A stretch of DNA of 64,000 nucleotides from Klebsiella planticola ATCC 33531. Lineage in GTDB: Bacteria > Pseudomonadota > Gammaproteobacteria > Enterobacterales > Enterobacteriaceae. Shown in pieces: positions 1 to 10,401 of this stretch; within the stretch, counting starts at the first letter, position 1, and each line of letters opens with the position of its first letter. The stretch lies in NCBI RefSeq assembly GCF_000735435.1, contig NZ_JMPP01000067.1, positions 62,001 through 126,000 on the forward strand. Direction: 5' to 3'. Under the pieces are notes generated by a model that was given only the letters and a program-made list of their open reading frames with translations, ran no database searches and had not been told where the DNA came from. The position numbers and the translations under genes were made by a program.

Positions 1-264
1 GCGGCCATCACCCTGATGCGCCATAGTCTGAACGGCGTCGCGGATGCGCTGGCGATTTCCAAAGCCACGCTGCGCAACATGAAGCAGAACCTGCTGGGCG
101 CCTTTGTGTACAACTCGCTGGGGATCCCCATCGCCGCCGGAATCTTATGGCCGCTGACCGGAACTCTGCTTAACCCGGTGGTAGCCGGTGCCGCTATGGC
201 GCTCTCTTCCATTACCGTGGTCAGCAACGCCAACCGGCTGCTGCGCTTTAAACCGAAAGACTAG
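1..264 (+). CDS. copA: Copper-exporting P1B-type ATPase CopA, C-terminal end (partial)
   Basis: Only the last 87 residues are in the window; the gene begins upstream. CopA pumps Cu(I) out of the cytoplasm across the inner membrane. The fragment carries the last two transmembrane helices. The YN pair in FVYNSLGIP and the M..SS of AMALSSITV correspond to the intramembrane copper-site residues known in CopA. The basic tail RLLRFKPKD ends the protein. In E. coli, ybaQ lies between copA and ybaP; here only 51 bases separate them, so ybaQ is absent. Confidence 0.93.
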   Translation, partial: AAITLMRHSLNGVADALAISKATLRNMKQNLLGAFVYNSLGIPIAAGILWPLTGTLLNPVVAGAAMALSSITVVSNANRLLRFKPKD

Positions 265-315
265 ATGTTATGACCCATACGCGCTAGCATGAAGACTTCA
301 CACTACGGAGCGCGT

Positions 316-1110
316 ATGGGCCTGTTAAACCGAATAAAAATGCTGTGGCGTGCCGCCGTCGGCGCGTCTTATTCCTGGCCCGCACTGGATATTACCCTTC
401 CCGGAGAGCGCTATTTGCATCTGGTCGGCAGTATTCATATGGGCACACGCGACATGTCCCCTCCTCCCGCCAGGCTACTGAAAAAAATTCGTCAGGCCGA
501 CGCCCTCATCGTGGAGGCGGATATCACCGGCAACGAAACGCCCTTTGCTGACCTCCCCGCCTGCCCGCCGCTGGCCGAGCGTTTAACCCCGCAGCAGCTC
601 GTCGAGCTGGAGAGTCGGGCCGCGGAACTCGGGCTGTCGACGGCGCCGTTTGACAGCCAGCCGCTCTGGCAGGTGGCGATGGTGTTACAGGCAACGCAGG
701 CTCAGAAGCTGGGGCTGCGTGCGGATTACGGCATTGACTACCAGCTGCTGATGGCCGCGCGTGAGAGCAAGGTGCGGGTGATGGAGCTTGAAGGCACCGA
801 CAGCCAGATAGCGCTGCTGCGCGACCTCCCGGACGGCGGACTGGCGCTGCTGGAGGATACGTTGACCCACTGGCGCACCAACGCCCGTCTTTTGCAGGTG
901 ATGATCGGCTGGTGGCTGGAGCAGCCGCCCGACAAAGGCGTCACCACGTTGCCGACAACCTTTAGCCAGTCGCTGTACGATGTGCTCATGCATCAGCGCA
1001 ATCAGGCATGGCGCGAGACGCTGCTGGCGCTGCCGCCGGGGCGCTATGTTGTCGCCGTCGGGGCGCTGCATTTATACGGTGAAGGGAATCTGCCTGATAT
1101 GCTGACGTAA
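316..1110 (+). CDS. ybaP: TraB/GumN-family protein YbaP
   Basis: 264 residues, the same length as E. coli YbaP and strongly similar throughout. TraB/GumN proteins are a distant metallopeptidase-like (TIKI) family. The characteristic segments are HLVGSIHMGT near the N-terminus, IVEAD, and VVAVGALHLYGEGNLPDML at the C-terminus. The cellular role is not established. An in-frame ATG at 289 would add 9 residues. ATG 316 is preferred because it has a GGAG Shine-Dalgarno element just upstream and gives the E. coli length. Confidence 0.9.
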   Translation: MGLLNRIKMLWRAAVGASYSWPALDITLPGERYLHLVGSIHMGTRDMSPPPARLLKKIRQADALIVEADITGNETPFADLPACPPLAERLTPQQLVELESRAAELGLSTAPFDSQPLWQVAMVLQATQAQKLGLRADYGIDYQLLMAARESKVRVMELEGTDSQIALLRDLPDGGLALLEDTLTHWRTNARLLQVMIGWWLEQPPDKGVTTLPTTFSQSLYDVLMHQRNQAWRETLLALPPGRYVVAVGALHLYGEGNLPDMLT

Positions 1111-1116
1111 AAAAAT

Positions 1117-1136
1117 GGCCAATATTTCTATTGGCC
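1117..1136. terminator. Hairpin after ybaP
   Basis: Perfect 8-bp stem GGCCAATA/TATTGGCC with a TTTC loop, four bases after the ybaP stop region. The T-run lies on the minus-strand side (A-run 1109-1115), so it would terminate leftward transcription better than ybaP itself. It may act simply as a 3'-end stem for the ybaP mRNA. Confidence 0.5.
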
Positions 1137-1287
1137 CGTCAAAGAGGAATTTCATCATTATTATTATCCCGGAATTTGCATTCCGGATCGTTCGATTGTC
1201 GCTCAAAGTGACCATCACTGCCAATACTATTGCGCAAGATGGTACTATTTTTTACACATTCAACGGGCGTATGCTGACAGCACCTGA

Positions 1288-1791
<504 letters not shown>

Positions 1792-1889
1792 TCGCGCCTC
1801 AGCGTACAGGGACCTGTAAAACGGGGCGATCCCGAAGGCGGCGCGGCGCGCCTGACCAGGCTACTCATCCCCCAGATCGTGGCGAATCC

Positions 1890-1918
1890 GTAGCCCGGTC
1901 AGCGCAGCGCCACCGGGG
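1890..1918. repeat. REP-like palindromic element
   Basis: Imperfect palindrome between the convergent ybaK and ushA genes, beginning GTAGCCCGGTCAGCGCAGCG and ending CCACCGGGG. It resembles the REP/BIME units of enterobacterial intergenic regions. A related pair lies downstream of queC (61896-62028). Confidence 0.6.
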
Positions 1919-1931
1919 ATATCCTCACGCG

Positions 1932-3584
1932 TTACTGCCAGCTCACCTCGCCTTTCGGCTCATAGGCGGCCGCGTCCAGCGGTGAGTTTTTCTGGATATA
2001 CTCTTTCAGCACTTCGGCATCGATAAAACCGGTATTCACATAACCCGGTTTGGTGTCGATATGCGGATAGCCGTCACCGCCGGTCCCGTTAAAGCTCAAC
2101 GTTGCCATCCGGTAGGTCTTCGTCGGATCGACCGGTTCGCCTTTGATTTTCAGATCATTCAGCTTGCCGTCTTTCGCCACGAAGCTGACGTTGGCGAACT
2201 GCGGATAGGCGCCGGAGTCAGGTTTCATCTGCGCCACGGCGGTCAGATATTCCGTCACTTCCTTGCCGCTCATATCGACATACACCAGCACGTTACCGAA
2301 CGGCTGCACCTTCATGACATCTTTATAGGTAATATCCCCGGCTTCGATGGAGTCACGAATACCGCCGCCGCTCATCACGGCAAAATCGGCATTGCTACGC
2401 GCCATTTGCGCCGCCAGCAGCAGACGTCCCATATTGGTCTGCACGAAACGTACCTTGCTGCGATCGCCTTCAAGATGCCCATTCACGCTGCCAATTTTGA
2501 CCTGAAGCTGCGCTTTGCCTTTATTCTGGAATGGCGTCAGCAGCGACAGCATCTGCGGGTTTTCCGGGATTTGCGGCGTATAGAGCACGCGTTCGCTCTG
2601 GCCGTTATCATAGGTCACCTTCTTCTTCAGATTGACCGGGATCAGCTGATAGTGCACCAGCTTCATCTCGCCGTTGCGGAACTCAAAATCCGCACGACCG
2701 ACATATTTCCCCCACTCGTGCGCCTGAACGATCCAGATCCCATTCTGTCTGTCCGGCGCGCACGGCGTGCCCGGTACATAATCGATCTGTTTTTTATTCT
2801 CCGAGGCCATACAGACCGGATCCTGCGAATGACCGCCGACGATCATCGCCAGCGATCCTGCCGGCAGACTGCGCGCCATTTCGACATCACCCGGGGCGTT
2901 AGAACCATGATTTCCGTTGTCGTAATGGCCCATATGGGTGGTCGCCAGAATCACATCCGGTTTTTCATTCAGCTGCAGCTCCTGGATAACCAGTTTGGCC
3001 TCGTCCGCCGGTTTGCGAAATTCAATGTCGGTGAAATATTCCGGGTTACCTATCCTGGCCGTGTCATCGGTGGTCAGGCCAATAACCGCGATTTTTAACC
3101 CCCCGCGTTTAAACAGCGCCCAGGGTTTAAACAGGCGCTCGCCGGTGCTTTTTTGGTAGATATTGGCGGAGAGGAACGGAAACTTAGACCACTTCTCCTG
3201 CTGGCGCAGTACGCTGAGCGGATTATCAAACTCATGGTTGCCCACTGCCATCGCATCATAACCAATCAGGTTCATGCCGCGAAAATCTGGCTCTGCGTCC
3301 TGCAAATCCGACTCCGGCACACCGGTATTTATATCGCCGCCGGACAACAGCAGAACGCTTCCGCCCTCAGCGGCGACCTCTTTGCGGATCCCGTCGACCA
3401 GCGTCTTTTGCGCCGCCAGACCATATTCACCGTAATCATTACGCCAGAAATGCCCGTGGTGATCGTTGGTATGCAGGATAGTGATTTTATAGGTTTTATC
3501 CTGCTCATAAGCCTGTGCGGATAAGCTTCCCAAAGACAGCGCGGTAAATAGCCCCAGCGCTAGCGCCCGTTTTAAAAAATGCAT
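1932..3584 (-). CDS. ushA: Bifunctional UDP-sugar hydrolase/5'-nucleotidase UshA
   Basis: 550 residues, periplasmic. It hydrolyses UDP-sugars and 5'-nucleotides so that external nucleotides can be salvaged. Residues 1-25 form a signal peptide ending SLSAQA before YEQDK. The N-terminal metallophosphatase domain shows HTNDHHGHF (D41, H43), GGDINTG, GNHEFD, TTHMGHY and GGHSQD. The C-terminal 5'-nucleotidase domain contains the substrate-binding FNGTGGDGYP segment. It is divergent from fsr with 163 bases between them, as in E. coli. Confidence 0.97.
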   Translation of the reverse strand: MHFLKRALALGLFTALSLGSLSAQAYEQDKTYKITILHTNDHHGHFWRNDYGEYGLAAQKTLVDGIRKEVAAEGGSVLLLSGGDINTGVPESDLQDAEPDFRGMNLIGYDAMAVGNHEFDNPLSVLRQQEKWSKFPFLSANIYQKSTGERLFKPWALFKRGGLKIAVIGLTTDDTARIGNPEYFTDIEFRKPADEAKLVIQELQLNEKPDVILATTHMGHYDNGNHGSNAPGDVEMARSLPAGSLAMIVGGHSQDPVCMASENKKQIDYVPGTPCAPDRQNGIWIVQAHEWGKYVGRADFEFRNGEMKLVHYQLIPVNLKKKVTYDNGQSERVLYTPQIPENPQMLSLLTPFQNKGKAQLQVKIGSVNGHLEGDRSKVRFVQTNMGRLLLAAQMARSNADFAVMSGGGIRDSIEAGDITYKDVMKVQPFGNVLVYVDMSGKEVTEYLTAVAQMKPDSGAYPQFANVSFVAKDGKLNDLKIKGEPVDPTKTYRMATLSFNGTGGDGYPHIDTKPGYVNTGFIDAEVLKEYIQKNSPLDAAAYEPKGEVSWQ

Positions 3585-3747
3585 ATTTCTCTCCCTGACT
3601 TAATAAACAAGTGCCGAAAGTATAGCGAGTTACGTCGACAGACAAATATGTTTTCCGAATTGAGACTTCCTTCAAACCTTAGGGGCAGGTATGTTAGTCA
3701 GATAATAATTCTACCTGCATCCACAATAACGCTCTCAAAGTGAACCT

Positions 3748-4968
3748 ATGGCGACGAATCAGACCGTTCAACCCTTATCCGGCCCCGCTGCTGCGCCGCA
3801 AAAAGCACGCACCTCGTTTGGTATTCTGGGCGCCATCAGCCTTTCCCATTTACTGAACGATATGATCCAGTCGCTGATTCTGGCGATTTACCCGCTGCTT
3901 CAGTCGGAGTTCTCCCTGACCTTCGTGCAAATCGGGATGATTACCCTGACCTTCCAGCTGGCCTCTTCGCTGCTTCAGCCGGTGGTCGGCTACTGGACCG
4001 ACAAATACCCGATGCCATGGTCGCTGCCGATCGGCATGTGCTTCACCCTCAGCGGCCTGGTGCTGCTGGCGCTGGCCGGAAGTTTTGGCATGGTGCTGCT
4101 TGCCGCCGCGCTGGTGGGTACCGGTTCTTCGGTATTCCATCCGGAATCGTCGCGCGTGGCGCGGATGGCCTCCGGCGGCCGTCATGGACTGGCTCAGTCG
4201 CTATTCCAGGTCGGCGGTAACTTTGGCAGTTCTCTGGGTCCGCTGCTGGCGGCGGTGATTATCGCCCCTTACGGCAAAGGTAACGTCGCGTGGTTCGTCC
4301 TGGCCGCGCTGTTGGCCATCGTCGTGCTGTCGCAAATCAGCCGTTGGTATGCCGCACAGCATCGGATGAATAAAGGTAAACCGAAGATCGTCGTCGCCAG
4401 TCCGCTGCCGAAAAACAAAGTGATTCTTGCCGTCGGCATCCTGCTGATGCTGATTTTCTCGAAATATTTCTATATGGCGAGCATCAGCAGCTATTACACC
4501 TTTTATTTGATGCATAAATTCGGATTATCGATCCAGAATGCGCAGGTTCATCTGTTTATTTTCCTGTTTGCCGTTGCCGCAGGAACGGTGATTGGCGGGC
4601 CAGTAGGCGATAAAATTGGGCGTAAATATGTAATTTGGGGCTCGATCCTCGGTGTAGCTCCCTTTACCCTTGTTTTACCCTACGCCACGCTGGAGTGGAC
4701 GGGGATTTTGACCATGATCATTGGATTTATCCTCGCATCGGCATTTTCGGCAATCCTGGTCTACGCCCAGGAGCTGTTACCGGGACGTATCGGCATGGTT
4801 TCTGGTCTGTTTTTCGGTTTCGCATTTGGTATGGGTGGCCTCGGAGCCGCCGTTCTGGGGCTGTTAGCAGACCACACCAGTATCGAGCTGGTTTATAAAA
4901 TCTGTGCTTTCCTGCCACTTCTCGGCATATTGACGATATTCCTTCCTGACAACCGCCAAAAATCCTGA
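3748..4968 (+). CDS. fsr: MFS efflux transporter, fosmidomycin resistance protein Fsr
   Basis: 406 residues, the expected length, with 12 predicted transmembrane segments in the inner membrane. The family exports fosmidomycin by proton antiport. The MFS motif A is visible in the central loop as GGPVGDKIGRKY (about residues 286-297). Sequence from ARTSFGILGAISLSHLLND onward is almost identical to E. coli Fsr. The gene has its own promoter region divergent from ushA and ends at a strong stem-loop. Confidence 0.95.
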   Translation: MATNQTVQPLSGPAAAPQKARTSFGILGAISLSHLLNDMIQSLILAIYPLLQSEFSLTFVQIGMITLTFQLASSLLQPVVGYWTDKYPMPWSLPIGMCFTLSGLVLLALAGSFGMVLLAAALVGTGSSVFHPESSRVARMASGGRHGLAQSLFQVGGNFGSSLGPLLAAVIIAPYGKGNVAWFVLAALLAIVVLSQISRWYAAQHRMNKGKPKIVVASPLPKNKVILAVGILLMLIFSKYFYMASISSYYTFYLMHKFGLSIQNAQVHLFIFLFAVAAGTVIGGPVGDKIGRKYVIWGSILGVAPFTLVLPYATLEWTGILTMIIGFILASAFSAILVYAQELLPGRIGMVSGLFFGFAFGMGGLGAAVLGLLADHTSIELVYKICAFLPLLGILTIFLPDNRQKS

Positions 4969-4971
4969 TTA

Positions 4972-5004
4972 TACGGCGGCTAAAGTGAAACTTTGGCCGC
5001 CGTA
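4972..5004 (+). terminator. Stem-loop after fsr
   Basis: Nine-base stem TACGGCGGC/GCCGCCGTA continued inward by AAAG/CTTT around a TGAAA loop, directly after the fsr stop. The tail is only weakly T-rich. Confidence 0.7.
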
Positions 5005-5228
5005 ATCCCTTATCCTGTCAGCACTCCCGCTCATTAGCTGCCGTAGTTTTCCGATCTGTGCCTTTTTGCAGGTTAATTCCATTTTTCTGCATAATTCAAC
5101 AATTATTCATAAACAAAACGGCTAAAACTGTCATAAACTATTACTCGGTTTTTTAGGTTTAGACACCTACCTCCGGGTTGCCGCAAGGTAGCGCGCGTGA
5201 ATCTCTGGCACAGGGATGATTCGGTGAA

Positions 5229-5273
5229 TGCGCGAAGCTAACGCAGAGGCAGCCTGAAGGATGGCGTGTTTAA
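5229..5273. repeat. Half-copy of the ybaE-type palindromic repeat
   Basis: The segment CGCAGAGGCAGCCTGAAGGA (from about 5242) followed by TGGCGTGTTTA matches the right end of the palindromic element found upstream of ybaE (59297-59423). Sequence to the left (5160-5228) is too degenerate to align by eye. It lies in the leader of ybaL, again close to a start codon. Confidence 0.55.
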
Positions 5274-5313
5274 TACTGAAAATGGATTGGCTCACCACAT
5301 ACAAGGAGACGGA

Positions 5314-6990
5314 ATGCACCACGCAACACCGCTTATCACCACCATTGTCGGTGGGCTCGTACTCGCTTTTATCTTCGGCATGATTGCCAATAAGCTGCGC
5401 ATTTCGCCACTGGTGGGCTACCTGTTAGCAGGCGTGTTATCCGGCCCCTTTACACCAGGCTTCGTTGCCGATACCAAACTGGCGCCGGAGCTGGCTGAAC
5501 TCGGCGTCATATTGCTGATGTTTGGCGTCGGGCTGCACTTCTCCCTGAAGGATTTGATGGCGGTAAAGTCGATCGCCATTCCCGGCGCGATTGCCCAGAT
5601 AGCCGTGGCAACGCTGCTGGGTATGGCGCTTTCTGCCGTGTTGGGCTGGTCGCTGATGACCGGCATCGTATTTGGCCTGTGTCTCTCTACCGCCAGTACC
5701 GTGGTGCTGCTGCGCGCGTTGGAAGAACGGCAGCTTATTGATAGCCAACGAGGGCAGATCGCCATCGGCTGGCTCATCGTCGAAGATTTAGTAATGGTTC
5801 TGACGCTGGTTCTGCTGCCGGCCGTCGCCGGTATGGCGGAGAAAGGCGATGTTGGCCTGGCGTCGCTGGCCGTCGATATGGGGATCACCATCGGGAAAGT
5901 GATTGCCTTTATCGCCATTATGATGCTGGTAGGTCGTCGTCTGGTACCGTGGATTATGTCCCGCAGCGCCGCCACCGGCTCCCGCGAACTGTTTACCCTG
6001 TCGGTTCTGGCCCTCGCTCTCGGGATCGCCTTCGGTGCGGTTGAGCTGTTCGACGTCTCCTTTGCGCTTGGCGCATTTTTCGCCGGTATGGTCCTGAACG
6101 AATCCGAACTCAGCCACCGCGCCGCGCACGACACGCTGCCGCTGCGCGATGCGTTCGCCGTGTTGTTCTTTGTCTCCGTGGGAATGCTGTTTGATCCGAT
6201 GATCCTGCTGGAGCAACCGCTGGCGGTGCTGGCGACGCTGGCGATCATTATCTTCGGCAAGTCGGTGGTCGCCTTTTTCCTCGTACGGATGTTCGGCCAC
6301 TCGCCGCGCACCGCGCTGACCATCGCCGCCAGCCTCGCGCAAATCGGTGAGTTCGCCTTTATTCTCGCCGGGCTTGGCATGGCGCTGAACCTGCTGCCGC
6401 AGGCCGGACAAAATCTGGTACTGGCCGGGGCGATTATCTCTATCATGCTTAACCCGGTGCTCTTCGCGCTGCTGGAAAAATACCTCGATAAAACCGAAAC
6501 GCTGGATGAGCAGACCTTCGAAGAAGTGCTCGAAGAAGAGAAGCAAATTCCGGTCGATATTTGCAACCACGCGCTGCTGGTGGGCTTTGGCCGCGTCGGA
6601 AGCCTGCTGGGCGAAAAACTGATGGCCCAGGGTATTCCGCTGGTGGTTATCGAAACGTCGCGCACCCGCGTCGATGAGCTGCGCGCGCGCGGTATTCGTG
6701 CGGTGCTGGGCAATGCGGCGAATGAAGAGATCATGAATCTGGCGCATCTGGACTGCGCCCGCTGGCTGCTGCTGACCATTCCTAACGGCTATGAGGCCGG
6801 GGAAATCGTCGCTGCCGCCCGCGAGAAATGCCCGAATATCGAGATTATCGCCCGGGCGCATTATGATGATGAAGTGGATTACATTACCGAACGCGGCGCA
6901 AACCAGGTGGTGATGGGCGAGCGAGAAATCGCCCGCGCGATGTTGCTGCTACTGGAGACGCCGCCGGCGGGTGAAGTGGTTACCGGATAA
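5314..6990 (+). CDS. ybaL: CPA2-family cation:proton antiporter YbaL (Kef-type)
   Basis: 558 residues, the E. coli length. The N-terminal part (about 1-390) has a dozen hydrophobic helices of the Na+/H+ exchanger CPA2 fold, and the C-terminal part has an RCK/TrkA-N domain with HALLVGFGRVGSLLGEKL (about 415 onward) for nucleotide binding. It belongs to the KefB/KefC group. The exact ion and physiological role are unsettled. Upstream in-frame ATG 5266 is rejected: AAGGAG sits just before ATG 5314 and the protein then starts MHHATPLITT as in E. coli. Confidence 0.93.
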   Translation: MHHATPLITTIVGGLVLAFIFGMIANKLRISPLVGYLLAGVLSGPFTPGFVADTKLAPELAELGVILLMFGVGLHFSLKDLMAVKSIAIPGAIAQIAVATLLGMALSAVLGWSLMTGIVFGLCLSTASTVVLLRALEERQLIDSQRGQIAIGWLIVEDLVMVLTLVLLPAVAGMAEKGDVGLASLAVDMGITIGKVIAFIAIMMLVGRRLVPWIMSRSAATGSRELFTLSVLALALGIAFGAVELFDVSFALGAFFAGMVLNESELSHRAAHDTLPLRDAFAVLFFVSVGMLFDPMILLEQPLAVLATLAIIIFGKSVVAFFLVRMFGHSPRTALTIAASLAQIGEFAFILAGLGMALNLLPQAGQNLVLAGAIISIMLNPVLFALLEKYLDKTETLDEQTFEEVLEEEKQIPVDICNHALLVGFGRVGSLLGEKLMAQGIPLVVIETSRTRVDELRARGIRAVLGNAANEEIMNLAHLDCARWLLLTIPNGYEAGEIVAAAREKCPNIEIIARAHYDDEVDYITERGANQVVMGEREIARAMLLLLETPPAGEVVTG

Positions 6991-7002
6991 TCCCCTACCA
7001 TG

Positions 7003-7027
7003 GCGCCTCTCGGATAGCGAGAGGCGC
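7003..7027. terminator. Bidirectional terminator between ybaL and gsk
   Basis: Perfect 10-bp stem GCGCCTCTCG/CGAGAGGCGC with loop GATAG between two convergent genes. Confidence 0.75.
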
Positions 7028-7089
7028 TCAGCCAGGCCTTGCAACTGTTGCGCTCTCCCCCCTCACGCGGCGCAAGAGGGGAAACGGGC

Positions 7090-8394
7090 TTAACGCTCCC
7101 AGTATGCCTCTTCCAGACTATCTTCTCGCTCCGGCAGGCCACGGGTTAAACGCGGCGAATGCTGGTTCAGCACCTGATAGCTGACGCGGTTCGCATATTT
7201 GCACACCTGCGCCAGTGACGAGTAGGTCAGCCACTTGCACTTGTGTTTACTGGAGTTCGGCACGTTATTCCGGTGGTAGTTATTGGCGGTGATATCGTGC
7301 AGCAACGCCGCCAGCGCCCCGTCACCGGCGCCGTTGGTATTCATGATTTTCTCAGGCCCACCCATGTACGGCGCGATATGCGAGTAAATCCGTAGCGGGT
7401 TAACGCAATCCTGGTGACGCATCGCCCGGCTGAACTCATACTGGTTGAATTCGGCAATCGCCCCCGGCAGCAGCGGATGCTGAGTTTTACGTTTGGCTTC
7501 CTCTTCCGTAAAGCTGGCCATATACAGCCCCGCTGGCCCGGCGGTACACAGTACCAGGTCCACCCACTCCAGCGCCTTATCCGAAGCCAGCAGCGGATCG
7601 GACAGTCCGGTCAGCGCTTCGGCTTCTTCTTCATTCATCGCCAGAATAGAGACGTTCTCCTTGAGGAACTGCTGCCACCATTCCGGGTTATCGGCAATGA
7701 CGTACTTCGTTCCCAGCGTCAGCACCACCGGTACATCATGCTTTTTGGCATACTCGATGGCTTTCATCGTCGCATCCGGCATCGGCTCGCCAGGCTTGCA
7801 GCGCACCAGATACGAAGTCAGCACCAGCGCAGAGGCACCGGCAATCACCTCTTCCGGAATGCTTTCCGGACGCAGCTTATTCATGTGGCCCGGACTGATG
7901 GCAAAGGTTCGTTCGCCCGCGTCGCTAATCAGGGTAAAACAGCGGCCAATGGCCCCGTCCACCCCTTGCAGATAGTTCAGGTCAGTACGGCTGGAGGTGT
8001 TGCACAGATAGCGATAGGCGTAGCCGCCGATTTCGATATTGCTGCACATGACCCCCAGCAATACCGAGCGGTCATCGGCCAACACCGAATAATTGTGCAT
8101 GGTATTGCCAATCGTTCCGCCGGCAAACTGGTGGGTAATTAAATTATTCCGTACCAGCTCCTGGTAGAGCGTTTCAGCGACATCATCTTCGATGACCAGA
8201 GAATGGCCGGCGCTGAGGCCGTAGCGCACGATAAACGCTTCATCTACTTTGGCTTCGATATCAACCAACGTTTGATCGATGCCGACCACCCACGCGACGT
8301 TGGATTCATTTTCCGGCTGCGTTTGTTGCAACAGCGGATCGCGGGCATTAACGGGAAAGTAGTGTTTGGATTTGCGTTTACCGGGAAATTTCAT
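7090..8394 (-). CDS. gsk: Inosine-guanosine kinase
   Basis: 434 residues, the family length. It phosphorylates inosine and guanosine with ATP in purine salvage. It belongs to the PfkB/ribokinase fold. The C-terminal anion-hole and catalytic aspartate motif is present as NTNGAGDGALAALL, and the N-terminal half contains the GGTIGNTMHNY substrate region. The start ATG at 8394 gives MKFPGKRKSKHYFP as in E. coli. In E. coli the esterase gene aes separates gsk from hemH. Here only 63 bases with a hairpin are present. Confidence 0.95.
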   Translation of the reverse strand: MKFPGKRKSKHYFPVNARDPLLQQTQPENESNVAWVVGIDQTLVDIEAKVDEAFIVRYGLSAGHSLVIEDDVAETLYQELVRNNLITHQFAGGTIGNTMHNYSVLADDRSVLLGVMCSNIEIGGYAYRYLCNTSSRTDLNYLQGVDGAIGRCFTLISDAGERTFAISPGHMNKLRPESIPEEVIAGASALVLTSYLVRCKPGEPMPDATMKAIEYAKKHDVPVVLTLGTKYVIADNPEWWQQFLKENVSILAMNEEEAEALTGLSDPLLASDKALEWVDLVLCTAGPAGLYMASFTEEEAKRKTQHPLLPGAIAEFNQYEFSRAMRHQDCVNPLRIYSHIAPYMGGPEKIMNTNGAGDGALAALLHDITANNYHRNNVPNSSKHKCKWLTYSSLAQVCKYANRVSYQVLNQHSPRLTRGLPEREDSLEEAYWER

Positions 8395-8422
8395 AGTGGC
8401 GATTTAATGGCAGTGAACAAGC

Positions 8423-8444
8423 GGGGAATAATAGCATATTCCCC
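8423..8444 (-). terminator. Stem-loop after hemH
   Basis: Stem GGGGAATA/TATTCCCC with a 6-base loop, in the gsk-hemH gap and read after hemH on the minus strand. It occupies the place where aes lies in E. coli. Confidence 0.6.
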
Positions 8445-8457
8445 CTGCCGCACGCGA

Positions 8458-9420
8458 TTAGCGATACGGCGCCGTCAGGTTCACCATCATTTCGATATGC
8501 GCACTGTCCGCATTTAGCGCCGGGATATATTCATATTTCTGCCCGCCGGCCTCGAGGAAGACTTCCCGGTTCTGCACCGCAATCTCCTCCAGCGTTTCCA
8601 GACAATCCGCAGCAAAGCCCGGGCAGATCACCTGAATATGCTTCACCCCCTTCTCGCCCAACATTTTCAATGTCTCGTCGGTGTAGGGAGTCAGCCACGG
8701 CTCACGGCCAAAGCGCGACTGGAAGGTCATCATCGCACGATCCGGCGAAAGTCCCAGCGCGGAGACCAGCTCGCGGGTGGTATCGCGGCAGCGCTGCGGG
8801 TAATCATCGCCTTCCTGGGCAAAGCGCTGCGGTATGCCGTGATAAGAAAGCAGCAGCACATCCGGTTCGCCGTGCACGGCAAACGATGCGCGAACGCTGG
8901 CAGCCAGCGCATCGATATAGCTGGCATCATCGGCATAATCACGAATAAAGGAGATACCGGGGATGGCCCGCTTTTTCGCCAGAATTCTCGCCAGCTCATC
9001 CCATACTGCCGCCACGGTGGAGCAGGAGTATTGCGGATACAGCGGCAACACGACGATGTGGCCAACATCCTGGGCCAGCAGTTCATCCACCGCGCTTTCC
9101 AGCGCAGGCGAGCCGTAGCTCATGCCTAAAGCAACCGGCGTATCAGGGAGGCGCGCGGCCAGAGCCTGCTGCTGTCGACGGCTGTAAACCATCAGCGGCG
9201 AGCCCTCGTCCATCCACACGGACTGATAAAGTTTCGCGACCCGCGGCGCGCGCAGGGGCAGTATCACGCCGCGCAGAAGCGGCCACCACAGCAGACGGGG
9301 CGTATCAACCACCCGCTTGTCGCTGAGAAATTGTCGCAGATAGCGCTTCACCGCATCGGGCGTGGGCGCATCGGGAGTGCCTAAGTTGGCTAACAAGATA
9401 CCTGTTTTCGTCTGATGCAT
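8458..9420 (-). CDS. hemH: Ferrochelatase (protoheme ferro-lyase)
   Basis: 320 residues. It inserts Fe2+ into protoporphyrin IX, the last step of heme synthesis, at the inner face of the membrane. The metal-binding and catalytic histidine is H194 in [11 protein letters not shown], with [15 protein letters not shown] and the [16 protein letters not shown] segment following, all family hallmarks. The start gives [19 protein letters not shown], matching E. coli. It is downstream of adk in the same direction with a strong stem-loop between them, so it probably has its own promoter. Confidence 0.97.
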   Translation of the reverse strand: MHQTKTGILLANLGTPDAPTPDAVKRYLRQFLSDKRVVDTPRLLWWPLLRGVILPLRAPRVAKLYQSVWMDEGSPLMVYSRRQQQALAARLPDTPVALGMSYGSPALESAVDELLAQDVGHIVVLPLYPQYSCSTVAAVWDELARILAKKRAIPGISFIRDYADDASYIDALAASVRASFAVHGEPDVLLLSYHGIPQRFAQEGDDYPQRCRDTTRELVSALGLSPDRAMMTFQSRFGREPWLTPYTDETLKMLGEKGVKHIQVICPGFAADCLETLEEIAVQNREVFLEAGGQKYEYIPALNADSAHIEMMVNLTAPYR

Positions 9421-9509
9421 TACCGCCTCTTAACCATTTGAATCGCTGACAATTGTAGCTGAAATGGCGCTAAACGGAACCAATCAGAGAAAAAGGTAGA
9501 ATGAGAGAT

Positions 9510-9539
9510 GTTCTCATCCCGCCGCGGCAGGATGAGAAC
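9510..9539 (-). terminator. Stem-loop after adk
   Basis: Ten-base stem GTTCTCATCC/GGATGAGAAC enclosing a CGCCGCGGCA loop, eight bases past the adk stop on the minus strand. Confidence 0.7.
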
Positions 9540-9547
9540 CAACGGGA

Positions 9548-10225
<678 letters not shown>

Positions 10226-10344
10226 TCAAAAACGCTAAACCATACCACCAGAACGCAGATGGCTCAAGGAAGGCGGAGCGGCTGAAACGGTTAATGGAGG
10301 GTTTATTTTGCTTGAAAGGCGGATTTTACGCCATCAGAGGAGGC

Positions 10345-10387
10345 GTCCACCCCGGCCCGCGCACCGTAAGCGCGGGCCGGGGTGGAC
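10345..10387. terminator. Very strong GC-rich hairpin downstream of htpG
   Basis: An 18-bp uninterrupted inverted repeat: 10345-10362 begins GTCCACCCCGGCC and pairs exactly with 10370-10387 ending GGGGTGGAC, with a 7-base loop ACCGTAA. It starts 15 bases after the htpG stop on the minus strand. There is no U-run, so it may serve as a 3'-end stabiliser or a Rho-dependent end as much as an intrinsic terminator. Confidence 0.7.
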
Positions 10388-10401
10388 AAACAACGAAGCG
10401 A

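Noticed and set aside
5418-6779. Long open frame of 453 codons antisense to ybaL
   Set aside because: It is Ser/Arg-rich, as expected for the reverse frame of a high-GC membrane protein gene, and the sense frame is a conserved full-length antiporter.
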